NCBI RefSeq assembly: GCF_900186125.1
Contig: NZ_FYBQ01000002.1
Coordinates: forward strand, 124,001-188,000
Direction of reading: 5' to 3'
Source: Listeria goaensis
GTDB lineage: Bacteria; Bacillota; Bacilli; Lactobacillales; Listeriaceae
DNA: 64,000 bases
In this document: in pieces, positions 8,144-16,265 of the stretch
Position numbering within the stretch: position 1 is the first letter of the stretch
Layout: each line of letters opens with the position of its first letter
Position numbers and translations under genes: made by a program
Notes under the pieces: model-generated
Database searches by the model: none
What the model saw: only the letters and a program-made list of their open reading frames with translations
What the model was told of the DNA's origin: nothing

Positions 8144-9544
8144 TCAATGTGTAAAACCATACGTCTTCTTGTCGCCCTTATCATGGTACAAAATTCGCGC
8201 CTCGTTTAGCTCTGCGATTGCATCATTAAAATCCACCACAAGTTCTTCTGCCATGTTGAAACCTAAATCCGCCCGGCAAACATAACGCTGGATTACCGTG
8301 TCATTCATCGCGCTTGGTAGCGGATACGCCGGAACTTGCCAACCTTTCATCAGTAACCGGTCCGCCAGATCATATAGCGTCCACGATACGTCTGCATCGT
8401 CCTTTAGCTTATAGCAGACAATTGGGATATTTTCACCATCGTTATAAATTTCAAATAAACCCGTTTTGCTTATCTCTTTTGATAAAAAGAGCGCTACCTT
8501 TTTGGTTCGTTCATGGATTTCCCGATAGCCGCTAAACCCAAACCGCAAGAAATTGTAATATTGCCCAATGATTTGACTCGCGCTCCGCGAAAAATTAATC
8601 GCCATTGTAGGCATTTTGCCGCCTAGATAGCTCACTTCAAACACCAACTCTTTCGGCAAATATTCCTTGCTGCGCCAAGCAATCCATCCCACGCCCGGAT
8701 AAACAAGACCATATTTATGTCCCGATGTATTAATCGACACAACATTGGGCAAACGAAAATCCCATTCCAATTCCGGGTCAACAAACGGCGTAAACATCGC
8801 CCCACTCGCCCCGTCTACGTGAATTACGAGCTCATGCTCATGTGTTTTATTATACACACTCACAATACGATCCAGCTCCCGAATGTCATCAAACTTCCCT
8901 GTATACGTAATCCCCAAAATCCCAACAATACCAATCGTATATTCGTCCACATAGTCCAAAACCTTTTCTGTATCGATGCTTAAATGAGCTGCGTCCATCG
9001 GCACTTCCCGCATTTCAATATCCCAGTACACACAAAATTTTTCCCAGCAAACCTGATAACCTGACGAAATCACCAAATTTGGTTTTTGGCGCATCACATC
9101 AAGCCCGCGTTTCAAAGCCAAATTGCGCCATCTGAATTTCATCGCCATTCCACCAAGCATGCAGGCCTCACTAGACCCCACCGTCGAAGTTCCCATATAC
9201 GTTTCACTACGCGGCGCATTCCAAAGGTCCGCCAAAATGTTCACACAGCGGTTTTCAATTTCCGCGGTTTGCGGATATTCCGACTTATCAATCGCATTCT
9301 TCTCTAGCGTTTCCGCCATCAAGCGCTCTGCTTCGGGCTCCATATACGTTTGGCAAAACGTCGCCAAATTTTGTCTAGCATTTCCTTCATCAATCAGTTG
9401 ATCTTTCACGAGCTGATAAGCAATCCGCGGCTCCATGCCATCTTCAGCCATTTTGTATTTCGAAATCGTTTTTCCCTCTTCCTCCGAACCAAAAATCGGC
9501 ACTTCATAACGCCGTTCCTTCTTATCTTTCTCACCGTATAACAT
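8144..9544 (-). CDS. gad: Glutamate decarboxylase (PLP-dependent)
   Basis: The enzyme converts L-glutamate to GABA and CO2, consuming a cytoplasmic proton; in Listeria this is a main acid-resistance system. The protein has 466 residues, the same length as E. coli GadB. The pyridoxal-phosphate lysine is in INTSGHKYGLVYPG, about residue 275, preceded by HVDGASGAMF, whose Asp contacts the cofactor ring. The C-terminal end KKTYGFTH keeps the final His used in GadB for pH-dependent self-inhibition. A strong ribosome binding site (AAAGGAGGT) precedes the ATG. There is no glutamate/GABA antiporter gene beside it, so it must rely on an antiporter elsewhere or on intracellular GABA metabolism. Confidence 0.95.
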   Translation of the reverse strand: MLYGEKDKKERRYEVPIFGSEEEGKTISKYKMAEDGMEPRIAYQLVKDQLIDEGNARQNLATFCQTYMEPEAERLMAETLEKNAIDKSEYPQTAEIENRCVNILADLWNAPRSETYMGTSTVGSSEACMLGGMAMKFRWRNLALKRGLDVMRQKPNLVISSGYQVCWEKFCVYWDIEMREVPMDAAHLSIDTEKVLDYVDEYTIGIVGILGITYTGKFDDIRELDRIVSVYNKTHEHELVIHVDGASGAMFTPFVDPELEWDFRLPNVVSINTSGHKYGLVYPGVGWIAWRSKEYLPKELVFEVSYLGGKMPTMAINFSRSASQIIGQYYNFLRFGFSGYREIHERTKKVALFLSKEISKTGLFEIYNDGENIPIVCYKLKDDADVSWTLYDLADRLLMKGWQVPAYPLPSAMNDTVIQRYVCRADLGFNMAEELVVDFNDAIAELNEARILYHDKGDKKTYGFTH

Positions 9545-9596
9545 AAAGGCGTACCTCCTTTTCTTATCTGTTTACAGGTACCCTGAAATCAAAGAA

Positions 9597-9627
9597 AAAA
9601 ACCACCTGCCAAGTGCAGATGGTTTTG
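9597..9627 (-). terminator. Terminator of the DEAD-box helicase gene
   Basis: An 11-bp stem (AAACCATCTGC/GCAGGTGGTTT with one G-U pair) and a T-rich tail on the minus strand, 6 bases after the helicase stop codon. Confidence 0.85.
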
Positions 9628-9632
9628 AAATG

Positions 9633-11153
9633 TTATTTCGATTTTTTATAGTTGCCTTTGCTTCCGCCACCAGAGCGTTCGCTGTTTGGACGACGGTCAC
9701 GGCTGCCGCTGCTGGAACCACGACGACCTTTTCCGCTGTTGTTACGATCACGGTAGCCGCCTTTTCCACCTCCACGGTAGTTTCCGCCTTTACCTTTTCC
9801 GCCGCCACCTTTTCCACCATAACGTGATGGAAGAGGACGCTCTTCAGTAATATGAACCGGCGTTTGATCTGGTTCTTTCGCAAGCATTTTCAGCATAGCT
9901 GCTGCGATGTCTGTTGCATCATATTTTTCAAGTAACTCACTAGCTACAGCTTTATAATCTGCAAGGTTTTCTTCTGTCACGATTTCAGTGATTTTCTCAG
10001 TCGCCACGCGAAGTTGACCTGCAAATGCTTCATCCCAAGTTGGTGGCTTAAGAGGTTGCATGCGTTTTTTCGTTGTTTGTTCAACCGTACGAAGGTAACC
10101 CATTTCACGCGGTTGAACGAAAGTAATTGCCATACCTTCTTTACCAGCACGACCAGTACGTCCAATACGGTGAACATAACTTTCAGGGTCTTGCGGGATA
10201 TCATAGTTATAAACGTGTGTCACACCAGAAATATCGAGTCCACGCGCAGCAACATCTGTCGCTACTAAAACGTCGATTTTTCCTTCTTTAAACTTACGCA
10301 AGACACTCATACGTTTCGCTTGTGTTAAATCACCGTGAATGCCTTCTGCAACATATCCGCGCATGTCTAGCGCTCTTGAAAGCTCGTCTACGCGGCGTTT
10401 CGTACGTCCGAAAACAATCGCAAGTTCAGGGGACTGTACGTCAAGAAGACGACTTAAAACATCAAATTTTTCTTTTTCATGAACTTTAATAAAGAACTGT
10501 TCAATTAAAAGAGCTGTCATTTCTTTTGCTTTAATGCGAACCATTTCTGGCTCATGCATAAAGCGTTCACCTATACGACGAATTGGGTCAGGCATTGTGG
10601 CAGAGAATAATAGCGTTTGGCGTTCGCTTGGTACTTCTTTCAAAATCGACTCAATATCGTCGATGAAGCCCATGTTAAGCATTTCGTCCGCTTCGTCAAG
10701 CACAAGCGTTTGTACGTTATCAAGCTTCAAAGTGCGACGGTTAATATGGTCTAAAATCCGACCAGGTGTACCGACAACAATTTGAGGTTTCTTTTTAAGC
10801 GATCGAATTTGACGACTGATGTCCGAGCCACCATAAACGGCAAGAACACGTACATGTTTGTCATAGCTTAATTTGTATAGCTCCTCCGAAACTTGAATCG
10901 CTAATTCACGCGTTGGCGCAATGATAAGCGCTTGAACGTCACCATTTTTTTGGTCAATTTTTTGGATCATCGGCAGACCAAATGCCGCTGTTTTCCCTGT
11001 ACCAGTTTGCGCTTGTCCAATTAAATCTTTTCCTGCTAACCCAATTGGAATGGTTTTTTCTTGAATTGGCGTCGCCTCTTCAAACCCCATACGCTCTACT
11101 GATTTCACAATTTTTTCGTCCAGACCGAACTCTGAAAACTTTGTCAATGTCAT
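9633..11153 (-). CDS. cshA: DEAD-box RNA helicase, CshA-like
   Basis: This 506-residue ATP-dependent RNA helicase carries the full motif set: Q motif (GFEEATPIQ), motif I AQTGTGKT (residues 48-55), PTRELA, TPGR, DEAD, SAT, and [10 protein letters not shown] in the second RecA domain. The C-terminal 70 residues are a basic Gly/Arg/Lys-rich tail, an RNA-binding extension typical of CshA. In Firmicutes CshA acts in mRNA turnover with the degradosome, in ribosome assembly and in cold adaptation. The ATG at 11153 is only 2 bases from AGGAG; a TTG two codons later has better spacing, so the first two residues are uncertain. The gene is preceded by an unusually long non-coding stretch. Confidence 0.93.
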   Translation of the reverse strand: MTLTKFSEFGLDEKIVKSVERMGFEEATPIQEKTIPIGLAGKDLIGQAQTGTGKTAAFGLPMIQKIDQKNGDVQALIIAPTRELAIQVSEELYKLSYDKHVRVLAVYGGSDISRQIRSLKKKPQIVVGTPGRILDHINRRTLKLDNVQTLVLDEADEMLNMGFIDDIESILKEVPSERQTLLFSATMPDPIRRIGERFMHEPEMVRIKAKEMTALLIEQFFIKVHEKEKFDVLSRLLDVQSPELAIVFGRTKRRVDELSRALDMRGYVAEGIHGDLTQAKRMSVLRKFKEGKIDVLVATDVAARGLDISGVTHVYNYDIPQDPESYVHRIGRTGRAGKEGMAITFVQPREMGYLRTVEQTTKKRMQPLKPPTWDEAFAGQLRVATEKITEIVTEENLADYKAVASELLEKYDATDIAAAMLKMLAKEPDQTPVHITEERPLPSRYGGKGGGGKGKGGNYRGGGKGGYRDRNNSGKGRRGSSSGSRDRRPNSERSGGGSKGNYKKSK

Positions 11154-11477
11154 TTCTCCTTTACCTAATTAAAGTTTGGTAGGAGAGCTTTATTTTCTCA
11201 TCTACATGTTTCCAAACGAATATTTTAATGAAAATAAACGTTCTAAGTTTCATTTTATGGCATAAAAAAATTGATTTCATCATCAATGCCACTCTGCACC
11301 TTCCAAAAATGTTATTAAAATAACAAATTCGATGCACATAAATAAAAAAAGCCCTCATAATTATCACTAGGCCGTAAATTTTAACCTAATAAACTTCCAT
11401 CTTACATTTTAACACGTATTTTTGTTATTTTCAATGTGAAAGGAATATTTCTACCCCAATTTCGCGAATAAAAATAT

Positions 11478-11491
11478 AGAAAGCGCTTTAA
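11478..11491. promoter_or_regulatory. cre-like palindrome
   Basis: AGAAAGCGCTTTAA resembles the CcpA target TGAAAGCGCTTTCA with the two outer bases changed symmetrically. It lies far upstream of the helicase gene and after the hydrolase, so its target is unclear; it could be a relic of a deleted sugar-utilisation operon. Confidence 0.3.
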
Positions 11492-11563
11492 ACATACGGA
11501 AATGAAACTTTTGCCAAATCTTCAGTTTGATTGTGCGTAATCCGTTTTGTTTTGCTTCCTCCA

Positions 11564-11595
11564 TAAAATGAGGATTTGCCTTTAGACAAACCCTC
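11564..11595 (-). terminator. Terminator of the hydrolase gene
   Basis: An 11-bp stem (GAGGGTTTGTC/GGCAAATCCTC with two G-T pairs) and an ATTTTAT tail on the minus strand. Confidence 0.75.
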
Positions 11596-11601
11596 TTGAA
11601 A

Positions 11602-12273
11602 TTATCCTTTTTTTAAAAAACTAAATAACGCTTCAAATAATTGCTCGCTTTCACTATCCTGACAAATGAAGTGGCCAGATTCATTTAGTAGCAGCAACTC
11701 TTTTTCCGATTGAATCGTATCCATTAGAAACTGCATGCTTGATTCAGCGGGAATCATTTCGTCTTTTGCACCTTGGGCGATAAATGTCGGCACCTCAATG
11801 TGTTCAAAAACAGGTTTGGCGTGTGTCACCATTTTCGCGAGTTGCATTTTAGATTGATTTGGCACATCCGTAAGCCGTTTAAAATAGCGACTTAGCATGG
11901 AATCTGGTTTATTCGCCTTTTCGGAAACAAAATCGGGCCAGTCTAAATAGTTGGCGGACGTGCTCAGCAAACCGAGTTTTTTCACTTCGGGATGATGTCT
12001 TGTCAGCCAGCCCGCTAGAAGACCGCCAGAGCCAAAGCCGATGATATACACTTCTTCGTCCTCTTTGAGCAATTGCGTCAAGATACTTTCAATGAAAACA
12101 TGCCAATCTAGGAACGTCGCATTTTTTAAAAAATGAGCTCGGTTTTGACCTGGGAAAGTGGGCGTTAAAACATCCCAATCGGTGTTTTTCTTTAAAAAAT
12201 CGCTTAACGGCTTGATTTCATCGGGTGTACCAGTATAGCTATGGATACACAAACTTGCTACCATTCTTGTCAA
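11602..12273 (-). CDS. Alpha/beta hydrolase with altered nucleophile elbow
   Basis: This 223-residue cytoplasmic protein resembles monoacylglycerol lipase or carboxylesterase Est30-type hydrolases: oxyanion-side start (LCIHSYTGTPDEIKPL), an acidic residue in AQGAKDEMIP and a His in NESGHFICQD. The nucleophile elbow, usually G-x-S-x-G-G, reads GFGSGG. In the natural alignment the catalytic Ser position is Gly and a Ser follows one place later. The protein may therefore be inactive, or it may use a shifted Ser. It lies 24 bases after murF and is probably cotranscribed with it. Substrate unknown. Confidence 0.75.
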   Translation of the reverse strand: MTRMVASLCIHSYTGTPDEIKPLSDFLKKNTDWDVLTPTFPGQNRAHFLKNATFLDWHVFIESILTQLLKEDEEVYIIGFGSGGLLAGWLTRHHPEVKKLGLLSTSANYLDWPDFVSEKANKPDSMLSRYFKRLTDVPNQSKMQLAKMVTHAKPVFEHIEVPTFIAQGAKDEMIPAESSMQFLMDTIQSEKELLLLNESGHFICQDSESEQLFEALFSFLKKG

Positions 12274-12297
12274 CTCCTGTTTTGTAGTTACCGCATA

Positions 12298-13671
12298 TTA
12301 CCCTATCATAAGTTTTTCTACGATATCTTTCAAGCCCATTCCGTAAGAACCTTTGACCAGTAGCCACTCACTCCCGTCGAGATTTTCGAGAACGGCTTCC
12401 TGAAGCGCTTCTTTTGTTTTAAAATAATGGATTTTTTCTTGACCAATTTGTTTGGCGGCCGCTTCGCAAAAAGCAGACATCGCGTCACCGTAAGCAAAAA
12501 CCGCATCAATACTTCCTTGTAAAATGGCGCCTGATTCGCGGTGGAAACGTTCCGAGTCATCGCCAAGTTCCAGCATATCCGCCACTAAAATCTTTTTCGA
12601 CTTGCCTTCAGAATCCATGTGCATAAACGTATTCAAAACCGCATTTAACGCCGTCGGGCTCGAATTGTATGCATCGTTTAAAATTTTCGTTCCATTTGGT
12701 GCCGCGAGCCATTCCAGGCGACTTTTTGAACGCTCCATCGTGCTAAGCGCCGCCTGAACTTCCTCACTCGAAATGGCAAGCGTTTTAGCCGCCAAGATAA
12801 CGGCCATCGTATTAAACACATTATGCTCCCCAATGATGGGTACAAAAATCGGCGTATCAGAAGCAAAATTAGTTGTAAACGAAGTGCCGTCTGGCTTTGT
12901 ATCAATTGTGAGCGGATAAATTGTTGCCGTCTTTTCGCGCCCAAAGGTTGCCGTCTTAAACGCCTCAGCAGCATCAAGGTATTTATCTATTAACACCTCT
13001 TCATTCGGGTAAATGAGCATCCCATTTTCCTTCAAACCAGCAGTAATCTCTAATTTCGCTTTGGCAATTTCATCGCGTGAACCTAAATATTCAATGTGCG
13101 CCTCCCCGATGTTCGTAATGATCGCCACATCTGGTTGCGCGATTAAGGAAAGCTTTTCAATTTCATGGCGATGGTTCATGCCCATTTCCAAAATCGCCAC
13201 TTCGGTTTCTTCCGGCATCGTTAAAATTGTATATGGCAGTCCTATATGATTATTGAAATTCCCTTTCGTCGCATGTACGCGGTATTTCGAGCTGAAAATC
13301 GCATTCGCAATATCTTTCGTCGTCGTTTTCCCGTTGCTGCCTGTAATCGCAAGAACAGTCGGTTTTACTTCCGTCAAATAAGCTTTCGCTAACTCTTGTA
13401 AAGCTAAAAGCGTATCGTCCACAATCATAATCGGGAAATCCGTTGGCGGGTGTGGCACATCTTTCTGCCAAAAGGCCGCAGCAGCACCAAGTTCAATCGC
13501 CTGTTTAACAAACGTATGCCCATCACGCGTATCGCCAACAAAAGGAATAAACAAGTCGCCCTTTTTAATCTGTCTTGTATCAAAGCAAATGCCGGTAATA
13601 AGCGTGTCGTCAAACGCCGCATCGTTTTCAACAGCAATCAGCTTTGCAATTTGTCCAATCGTTTTTTTCAT
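12298..13671 (-). CDS. murF: UDP-MurNAc-tripeptide--D-alanyl-D-alanine ligase MurF
   Basis: MurF adds the D-Ala-D-Ala dipeptide to UDP-MurNAc-tripeptide, the last cytoplasmic step in making the peptidoglycan precursor. The 457-residue protein has the Mur ligase layout: an N-terminal UDP-binding domain (CFDTRQIKKGDLFIPF), a central ATPase domain with ITGSNGKTTTKD (about residue 115) and the ILEMGMNHRHEI motif, and a C-terminal domain (LNDAYNSSPTAL). It follows ddl, which makes its dipeptide substrate; a terminator-like hairpin lies between the two, so read-through or a separate promoter must supply murF. Confidence 0.96.
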   Translation of the reverse strand: MKKTIGQIAKLIAVENDAAFDDTLITGICFDTRQIKKGDLFIPFVGDTRDGHTFVKQAIELGAAAAFWQKDVPHPPTDFPIMIVDDTLLALQELAKAYLTEVKPTVLAITGSNGKTTTKDIANAIFSSKYRVHATKGNFNNHIGLPYTILTMPEETEVAILEMGMNHRHEIEKLSLIAQPDVAIITNIGEAHIEYLGSRDEIAKAKLEITAGLKENGMLIYPNEEVLIDKYLDAAEAFKTATFGREKTATIYPLTIDTKPDGTSFTTNFASDTPIFVPIIGEHNVFNTMAVILAAKTLAISSEEVQAALSTMERSKSRLEWLAAPNGTKILNDAYNSSPTALNAVLNTFMHMDSEGKSKKILVADMLELGDDSERFHRESGAILQGSIDAVFAYGDAMSAFCEAAAKQIGQEKIHYFKTKEALQEAVLENLDGSEWLLVKGSYGMGLKDIVEKLMIG

Positions 13672-13690
13672 TTCAAATCGCTTCTCCCAT

Positions 13691-13723
13691 AAAAAGCAGT
13701 TTGCAAGAAAGTCAAACTGCTTT
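13691..13723 (-). terminator. Terminator or attenuator between ddl and murF
   Basis: AAAGCAGTTTG/CAAACTGCTTT stem with a 9-nt loop on the minus strand, followed by TTATG, directly before the murF ribosome binding site (GGGAGAAG). It would limit transcription from ddl into murF. Confidence 0.6.
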
Positions 13724-13730
13724 GCCTATT

Positions 13731-14843
13731 TTAATCCTCTAAACTGTGTTTTAATTTATTCTTCACGCCGTAACGCTCCAGCGCCAGTTCCACGAGCTGC
13801 TCAATCAACTTATCGTATGGCAAACCGCTCGCCTGCCACAATAACGGGTACATGCTAACCGGCGTAAATCCTGGCATCGTATTCACTTCGTTTAAATAAA
13901 TTTCCTGATTGTCTGTCACGAAAAAGTCAGCGCGCACAAGACCACTTCCGTCAATCCCTAAGAAGGCTTGAACCGCATAGCTCTTAAGCTTTGCAAGCAC
14001 ATCCTCCGACACTTCAGCCGGAATGACAAGCGTCGTATCATTATCTTGATATTTTGCTTTATAATCGTAAAAACTCGAATCAGCACCTTTTGGTAAAATC
14101 TCGCCAGGTACGGAGCATACAGGCATATCGTTCCCGAGCACCGCGATTTCGATTTCGCGTGCCACAACACCTTGTTCCACAACAACACGACGATCGTATA
14201 AAAACGCCTCTTCCATTGCGGCAACAAGTTCTTGTCTGTTCGTCGCCTTACTAATTCCCACGCTCGAACCTAAATTTGCTGGTTTAACAAACATTGGGTA
14301 GACAAGCGCTTCTTCCATGTCAGTGACCATTTCTTCTTTGTAGTCGCGCCAATCAATTTGTCTAACAGCGACCGCTGGAAGTTGCGGAATGCCACCGTCT
14401 GCAAAGACTTTCTTCATAACAATTTTGTCCATCGCAGAAGCCGATGCTAGAACGCCGTTGCCAACGTAAGGAACATTTAAGACTTCAAGCAAGCCTTGAA
14501 CCGTACCGTCCTCCCCGTTTGGCCCATGCAAAAGTGGGAATACAACGAGATTTTCTGTTTCATCTGAAATCGCCGCCGGACTAACCGCATATCCCGTTGA
14601 AACTTCGCCTTCTTTTCCAGCAAGCTCGCATGCATCTGCTGGCGCAAACCGCAATTGTTCACTAAAAGTAAGTTTATCTGTAATTTCTGGACCGTTAATC
14701 CATTTGCCGTCATTTGTTATGTATATCGGGATCGCTTCAAATTTATTTAAATCGAGTGCATTAATGACCGAAAAAGCCGTCCGAATCGACACTTCATGCT
14801 CAGCTGATTTCCCGCCGTACAACAATATTAATTTTGTTTTCAA
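13731..14843 (-). CDS. ddl: D-alanine--D-alanine ligase
   Basis: Joins two D-alanines using ATP to give the dipeptide used by MurF. The 370-residue length fits the longer DdlA/VanA-like form. Visible motifs are LLYGGKSAEHEVSIRTA at the N-terminus, HGPNGEDGTVQGLLE, the omega-loop region PVCSVPGEILPKGADSSFYDY, and the metal-binding DFFVTDNQEIYLNEVNTMPG near the C-terminus. The Tyr in the omega loop (FYDYKAKY) indicates D-Ala rather than D-lactate specificity, so no vancomycin resistance is implied. It is followed by murF, forming a cell-wall pair. Confidence 0.96.
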   Translation of the reverse strand: MKTKLILLYGGKSAEHEVSIRTAFSVINALDLNKFEAIPIYITNDGKWINGPEITDKLTFSEQLRFAPADACELAGKEGEVSTGYAVSPAAISDETENLVVFPLLHGPNGEDGTVQGLLEVLNVPYVGNGVLASASAMDKIVMKKVFADGGIPQLPAVAVRQIDWRDYKEEMVTDMEEALVYPMFVKPANLGSSVGISKATNRQELVAAMEEAFLYDRRVVVEQGVVAREIEIAVLGNDMPVCSVPGEILPKGADSSFYDYKAKYQDNDTTLVIPAEVSEDVLAKLKSYAVQAFLGIDGSGLVRADFFVTDNQEIYLNEVNTMPGFTPVSMYPLLWQASGLPYDKLIEQLVELALERYGVKNKLKHSLED

Positions 14844-14918
14844 AATAACCCCTCCGAAACTTGAATTTCTGTAGTCTATTTTACCATGTTTTAGACAGAT
14901 TAAAAGGAATTTCTTTTA

Positions 14919-14966
14919 AAATCCAAACAAAGAAAGAAGCAATGGCTTCTTTCTTTGTTTGGATTT
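14919..14966 (-). terminator. Terminator with a 22-bp perfect stem after the SMR genes
   Basis: The arms 14919-14940 and 14945-14966 are perfectly complementary with a 4-nt loop (AATG), followed on the minus strand by TTTTAAAAG. It overlaps the stop codon of the second SMR gene. The stem is about twice the usual terminator length. Confidence 0.8.
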
Positions 14967-15285
14967 ATACGCCAGAGGTTAATTTGAGTCCGATAACTCC
15001 GGCGATAATCATCGTAATAAAAAGCAATTTTAGTGTGCTTTTGCGTTCTTTGAAGAGAATCATTCCGGCTAGCACACTTCCAACTGCGCCGATTCCAGTC
15101 CAAATGGCGTAGCCTGTTCCAATTGGGATTGTTTTTAACGATAAGGAAAGCAGAAAAAAGCTAGCTGCCATAAATAGGATTGTTAAAATCGAGTATTTTA
15201 CATTTTTAAAGCCATTAGAGAACTTCATTGTAATAACAAAGGCCATTTCACAAACTCCAGCGATAAACAAAAAAAGCCACTCCAT
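14965..15285 (-). CDS. Small multidrug resistance (SMR) subunit, second gene
   Basis: A 106-residue four-helix SMR transporter. I chose the ATG at 15285 because AGGAGGAGAG lies 5 bases before it and it follows the stop codon of the first SMR gene by one base; upstream in-frame codons encode an unlikely Arg-rich start. The conserved membrane Glu (IAGVCEMAFV) that couples proton and drug transport is present, as is IPIGTGYAIWTGIGAVG. Together with the preceding SMR gene it forms a paired, probably heterodimeric, pump of the YkkCD/EbrAB or Gdx type. Guanidinium or quaternary ammonium compounds are possible substrates. Confidence 0.9.
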   Translation of the reverse strand: MEWLFLFIAGVCEMAFVITMKFSNGFKNVKYSILTILFMAASFFLLSLSLKTIPIGTGYAIWTGIGAVGSVLAGMILFKERKSTLKLLFITMIIAGVIGLKLTSGV

Positions 15286-15286
15286 C

Positions 15287-15616
15287 CTAGCTCTCCTCCT
15301 TCCCGTCAACTAATTTTAAGCCAATAATGCCCGAAATAAGCACGAGCAGCGAAATAATTTTCCAGAACCCCGCTGTTTCGTTTAAAAAGAGCATCCCGAT
15401 AAGCGCCGTACCCGCAGCACCGATTCCGGTAAAAACAGCATACGCCGTCCCAATTGGAATCTCTTTCATTGATTTCGCAAACAATTCAAAGCTAATAATA
15501 AGAAAAATAATTGTGATTGAACTCCATCCTGACACTGTAAAGCCATGTGATTCTTTAAGACCAAATGCCCAAACAATTTCCGAAAGTCCTGCTAAAATTA
15601 GGTAAAACCACGCCAA
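15287..15616 (-). CDS. Small multidrug resistance (SMR) subunit, first gene
   Basis: A 109-residue four-helix SMR protein. The coupling Glu is in ILAGLSEIVWAFGLKESHGF, and PIGTAYAVFTGIGAAGTALIGM forms the second to third helix. The GLSE-W motif resembles the guanidinium exporter (Gdx) subgroup as well as paired SMR pumps. It starts right after the TetR gene, and the second SMR gene starts one base after its stop, so the three are one transcript. No guanidine riboswitch is visible upstream; the TetR operator is the apparent control. Confidence 0.9.
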   Translation of the reverse strand: MAWFYLILAGLSEIVWAFGLKESHGFTVSGWSSITIIFLIISFELFAKSMKEIPIGTAYAVFTGIGAAGTALIGMLFLNETAGFWKIISLLVLISGIIGLKLVDGKEES

Positions 15617-15617
15617 T

Positions 15618-16187
15618 TTATTGCCCTCCTTCTGCTATCAGTAAACATAACGTATCAAATGCTGATGCACGTCTTTTTTCAAATTCGACTAGGTCATATA
15701 ATCCATGTTCCACGCTTAAACCGTCAATTAGGCAATAAAACATATGAATCCATCTTTCTTTCGCTTTTTCCGTCATGTTCAGTTCGTTTAAAAAGGTGCC
15801 GATGACTTCAAAACTGAACGTTTCATAACTTGCGGTTTCTTGATTCAAGTTTACTTTCAAGCTCGCCGGTGGAAAATAAACGGATCTTTGGAAGAATTTT
15901 TTCACTTCTGGGTATGTTTCAAAATCCGTTACCTCATAAAATATGGCTTTAAAATATTCTTCAAGTGACTCATAGTCCTCTTTGTTTCGCTCTTTAAAGC
16001 TACTCATACCAATTTGAATGACTTCCCGATAAATCGCCATGTAAAGCGCTTCTTTTGATTCAAAATGGGCATAAATTGATGGCGTTTTAATTCCTGCTTC
16101 TTTCGCAATTTCAGAAAGTGCTGTTCCGTCATACCCTTTTTCGGCAAATAAATGAAGTGCCGCATGCATTAATTTTTCCTTTGACAT
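15618..16187 (-). CDS. TetR-family repressor of the SMR pump
   Basis: A 189-residue TetR regulator. The N-terminal HTH is clear (LFAEKGYDGTALSEIAKEAG, then TPSIYAHFESKEALYMAIYR). The C-terminal ligand domain is variable, as expected. It is the first gene of the TetR-SMR-SMR operon, and a perfect inverted repeat at 16202-16219 lies between its -10 region and ribosome binding site, so it very likely represses itself and the pump until a drug ligand binds. Confidence 0.92.
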   Translation of the reverse strand: MSKEKLMHAALHLFAEKGYDGTALSEIAKEAGIKTPSIYAHFESKEALYMAIYREVIQIGMSSFKERNKEDYESLEEYFKAIFYEVTDFETYPEVKKFFQRSVYFPPASLKVNLNQETASYETFSFEVIGTFLNELNMTEKAKERWIHMFYCLIDGLSVEHGLYDLVEFEKRRASAFDTLCLLIAEGGQ

Positions 16188-16201
16188 TAGGAAACCTCCT
16201 T

Positions 16202-16219
16202 AACTAACGTTCGTTAGTT
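16202..16219. promoter_or_regulatory. TetR operator and promoter of the efflux operon
   Basis: The 8-2-8 inverted repeat aactaacgttcgttagtt is typical of TetR operators. On the minus strand a TTTACT box, a 17-bp spacer and TATTAT (16222-16227) place the operator just downstream of the -10 box. The -35 lies inside the terminator hairpin of the upstream gene. Confidence 0.8.
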
Positions 16220-16230
16220 TTATAATAACA

Positions 16231-16265
16231 AAAAATAGATTGAAAGTAAAGTTCAATCTATTTTT
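16231..16265 (-). terminator. Terminator of the 16258-17034 gene
   Basis: A 14-bp AT-rich stem (AAAAATAGATTGAA and its complement, 7-nt loop) overlaps the gene's stop codon. Confidence 0.65.

Larger units (their letters stand above)
11154..11601 (-). other. 448-bp gene-free region, probable long helicase leader
   Basis: No supported coding sequence. On the minus strand a weak hairpin with a run of seven T residues lies near 11345-11373 and could be an attenuator inside a long leader for the helicase gene, a common arrangement for cold-responsive helicases. A catabolite-responsive-element-like palindrome lies at 11478-11491 and the terminator of the downstream hydrolase at 11564-11595. The 68-codon open frame at 11161-11367 has no ribosome binding site or recognisable features and I leave it out. 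Confidence 0.5.

Noticed and set aside
9572-9883. 103-codon minus-strand frame at the end of the helicase gene
   Set aside because: It overlaps the Gly/Arg-rich tail of the helicase in another frame and runs through the terminator.
11161-11367. 68-codon minus-strand frame in the helicase leader
   Set aside because: No ribosome binding site, no family features and rich in Phe/Ile/Lys as expected for AT-rich non-coding DNA.
13731-14843. Vancomycin-resistance type D-Ala-D-Lac ligase
   Set aside because: The omega-loop Tyr typical for D-Ala-D-Ala ligases is present and no vanH/vanX neighbours exist.
15287-15616. Guanidine riboswitch before the SMR genes
   Set aside because: No guanidine-I, II or III motif was recognised; the segment upstream is the TetR gene and a TetR operator.
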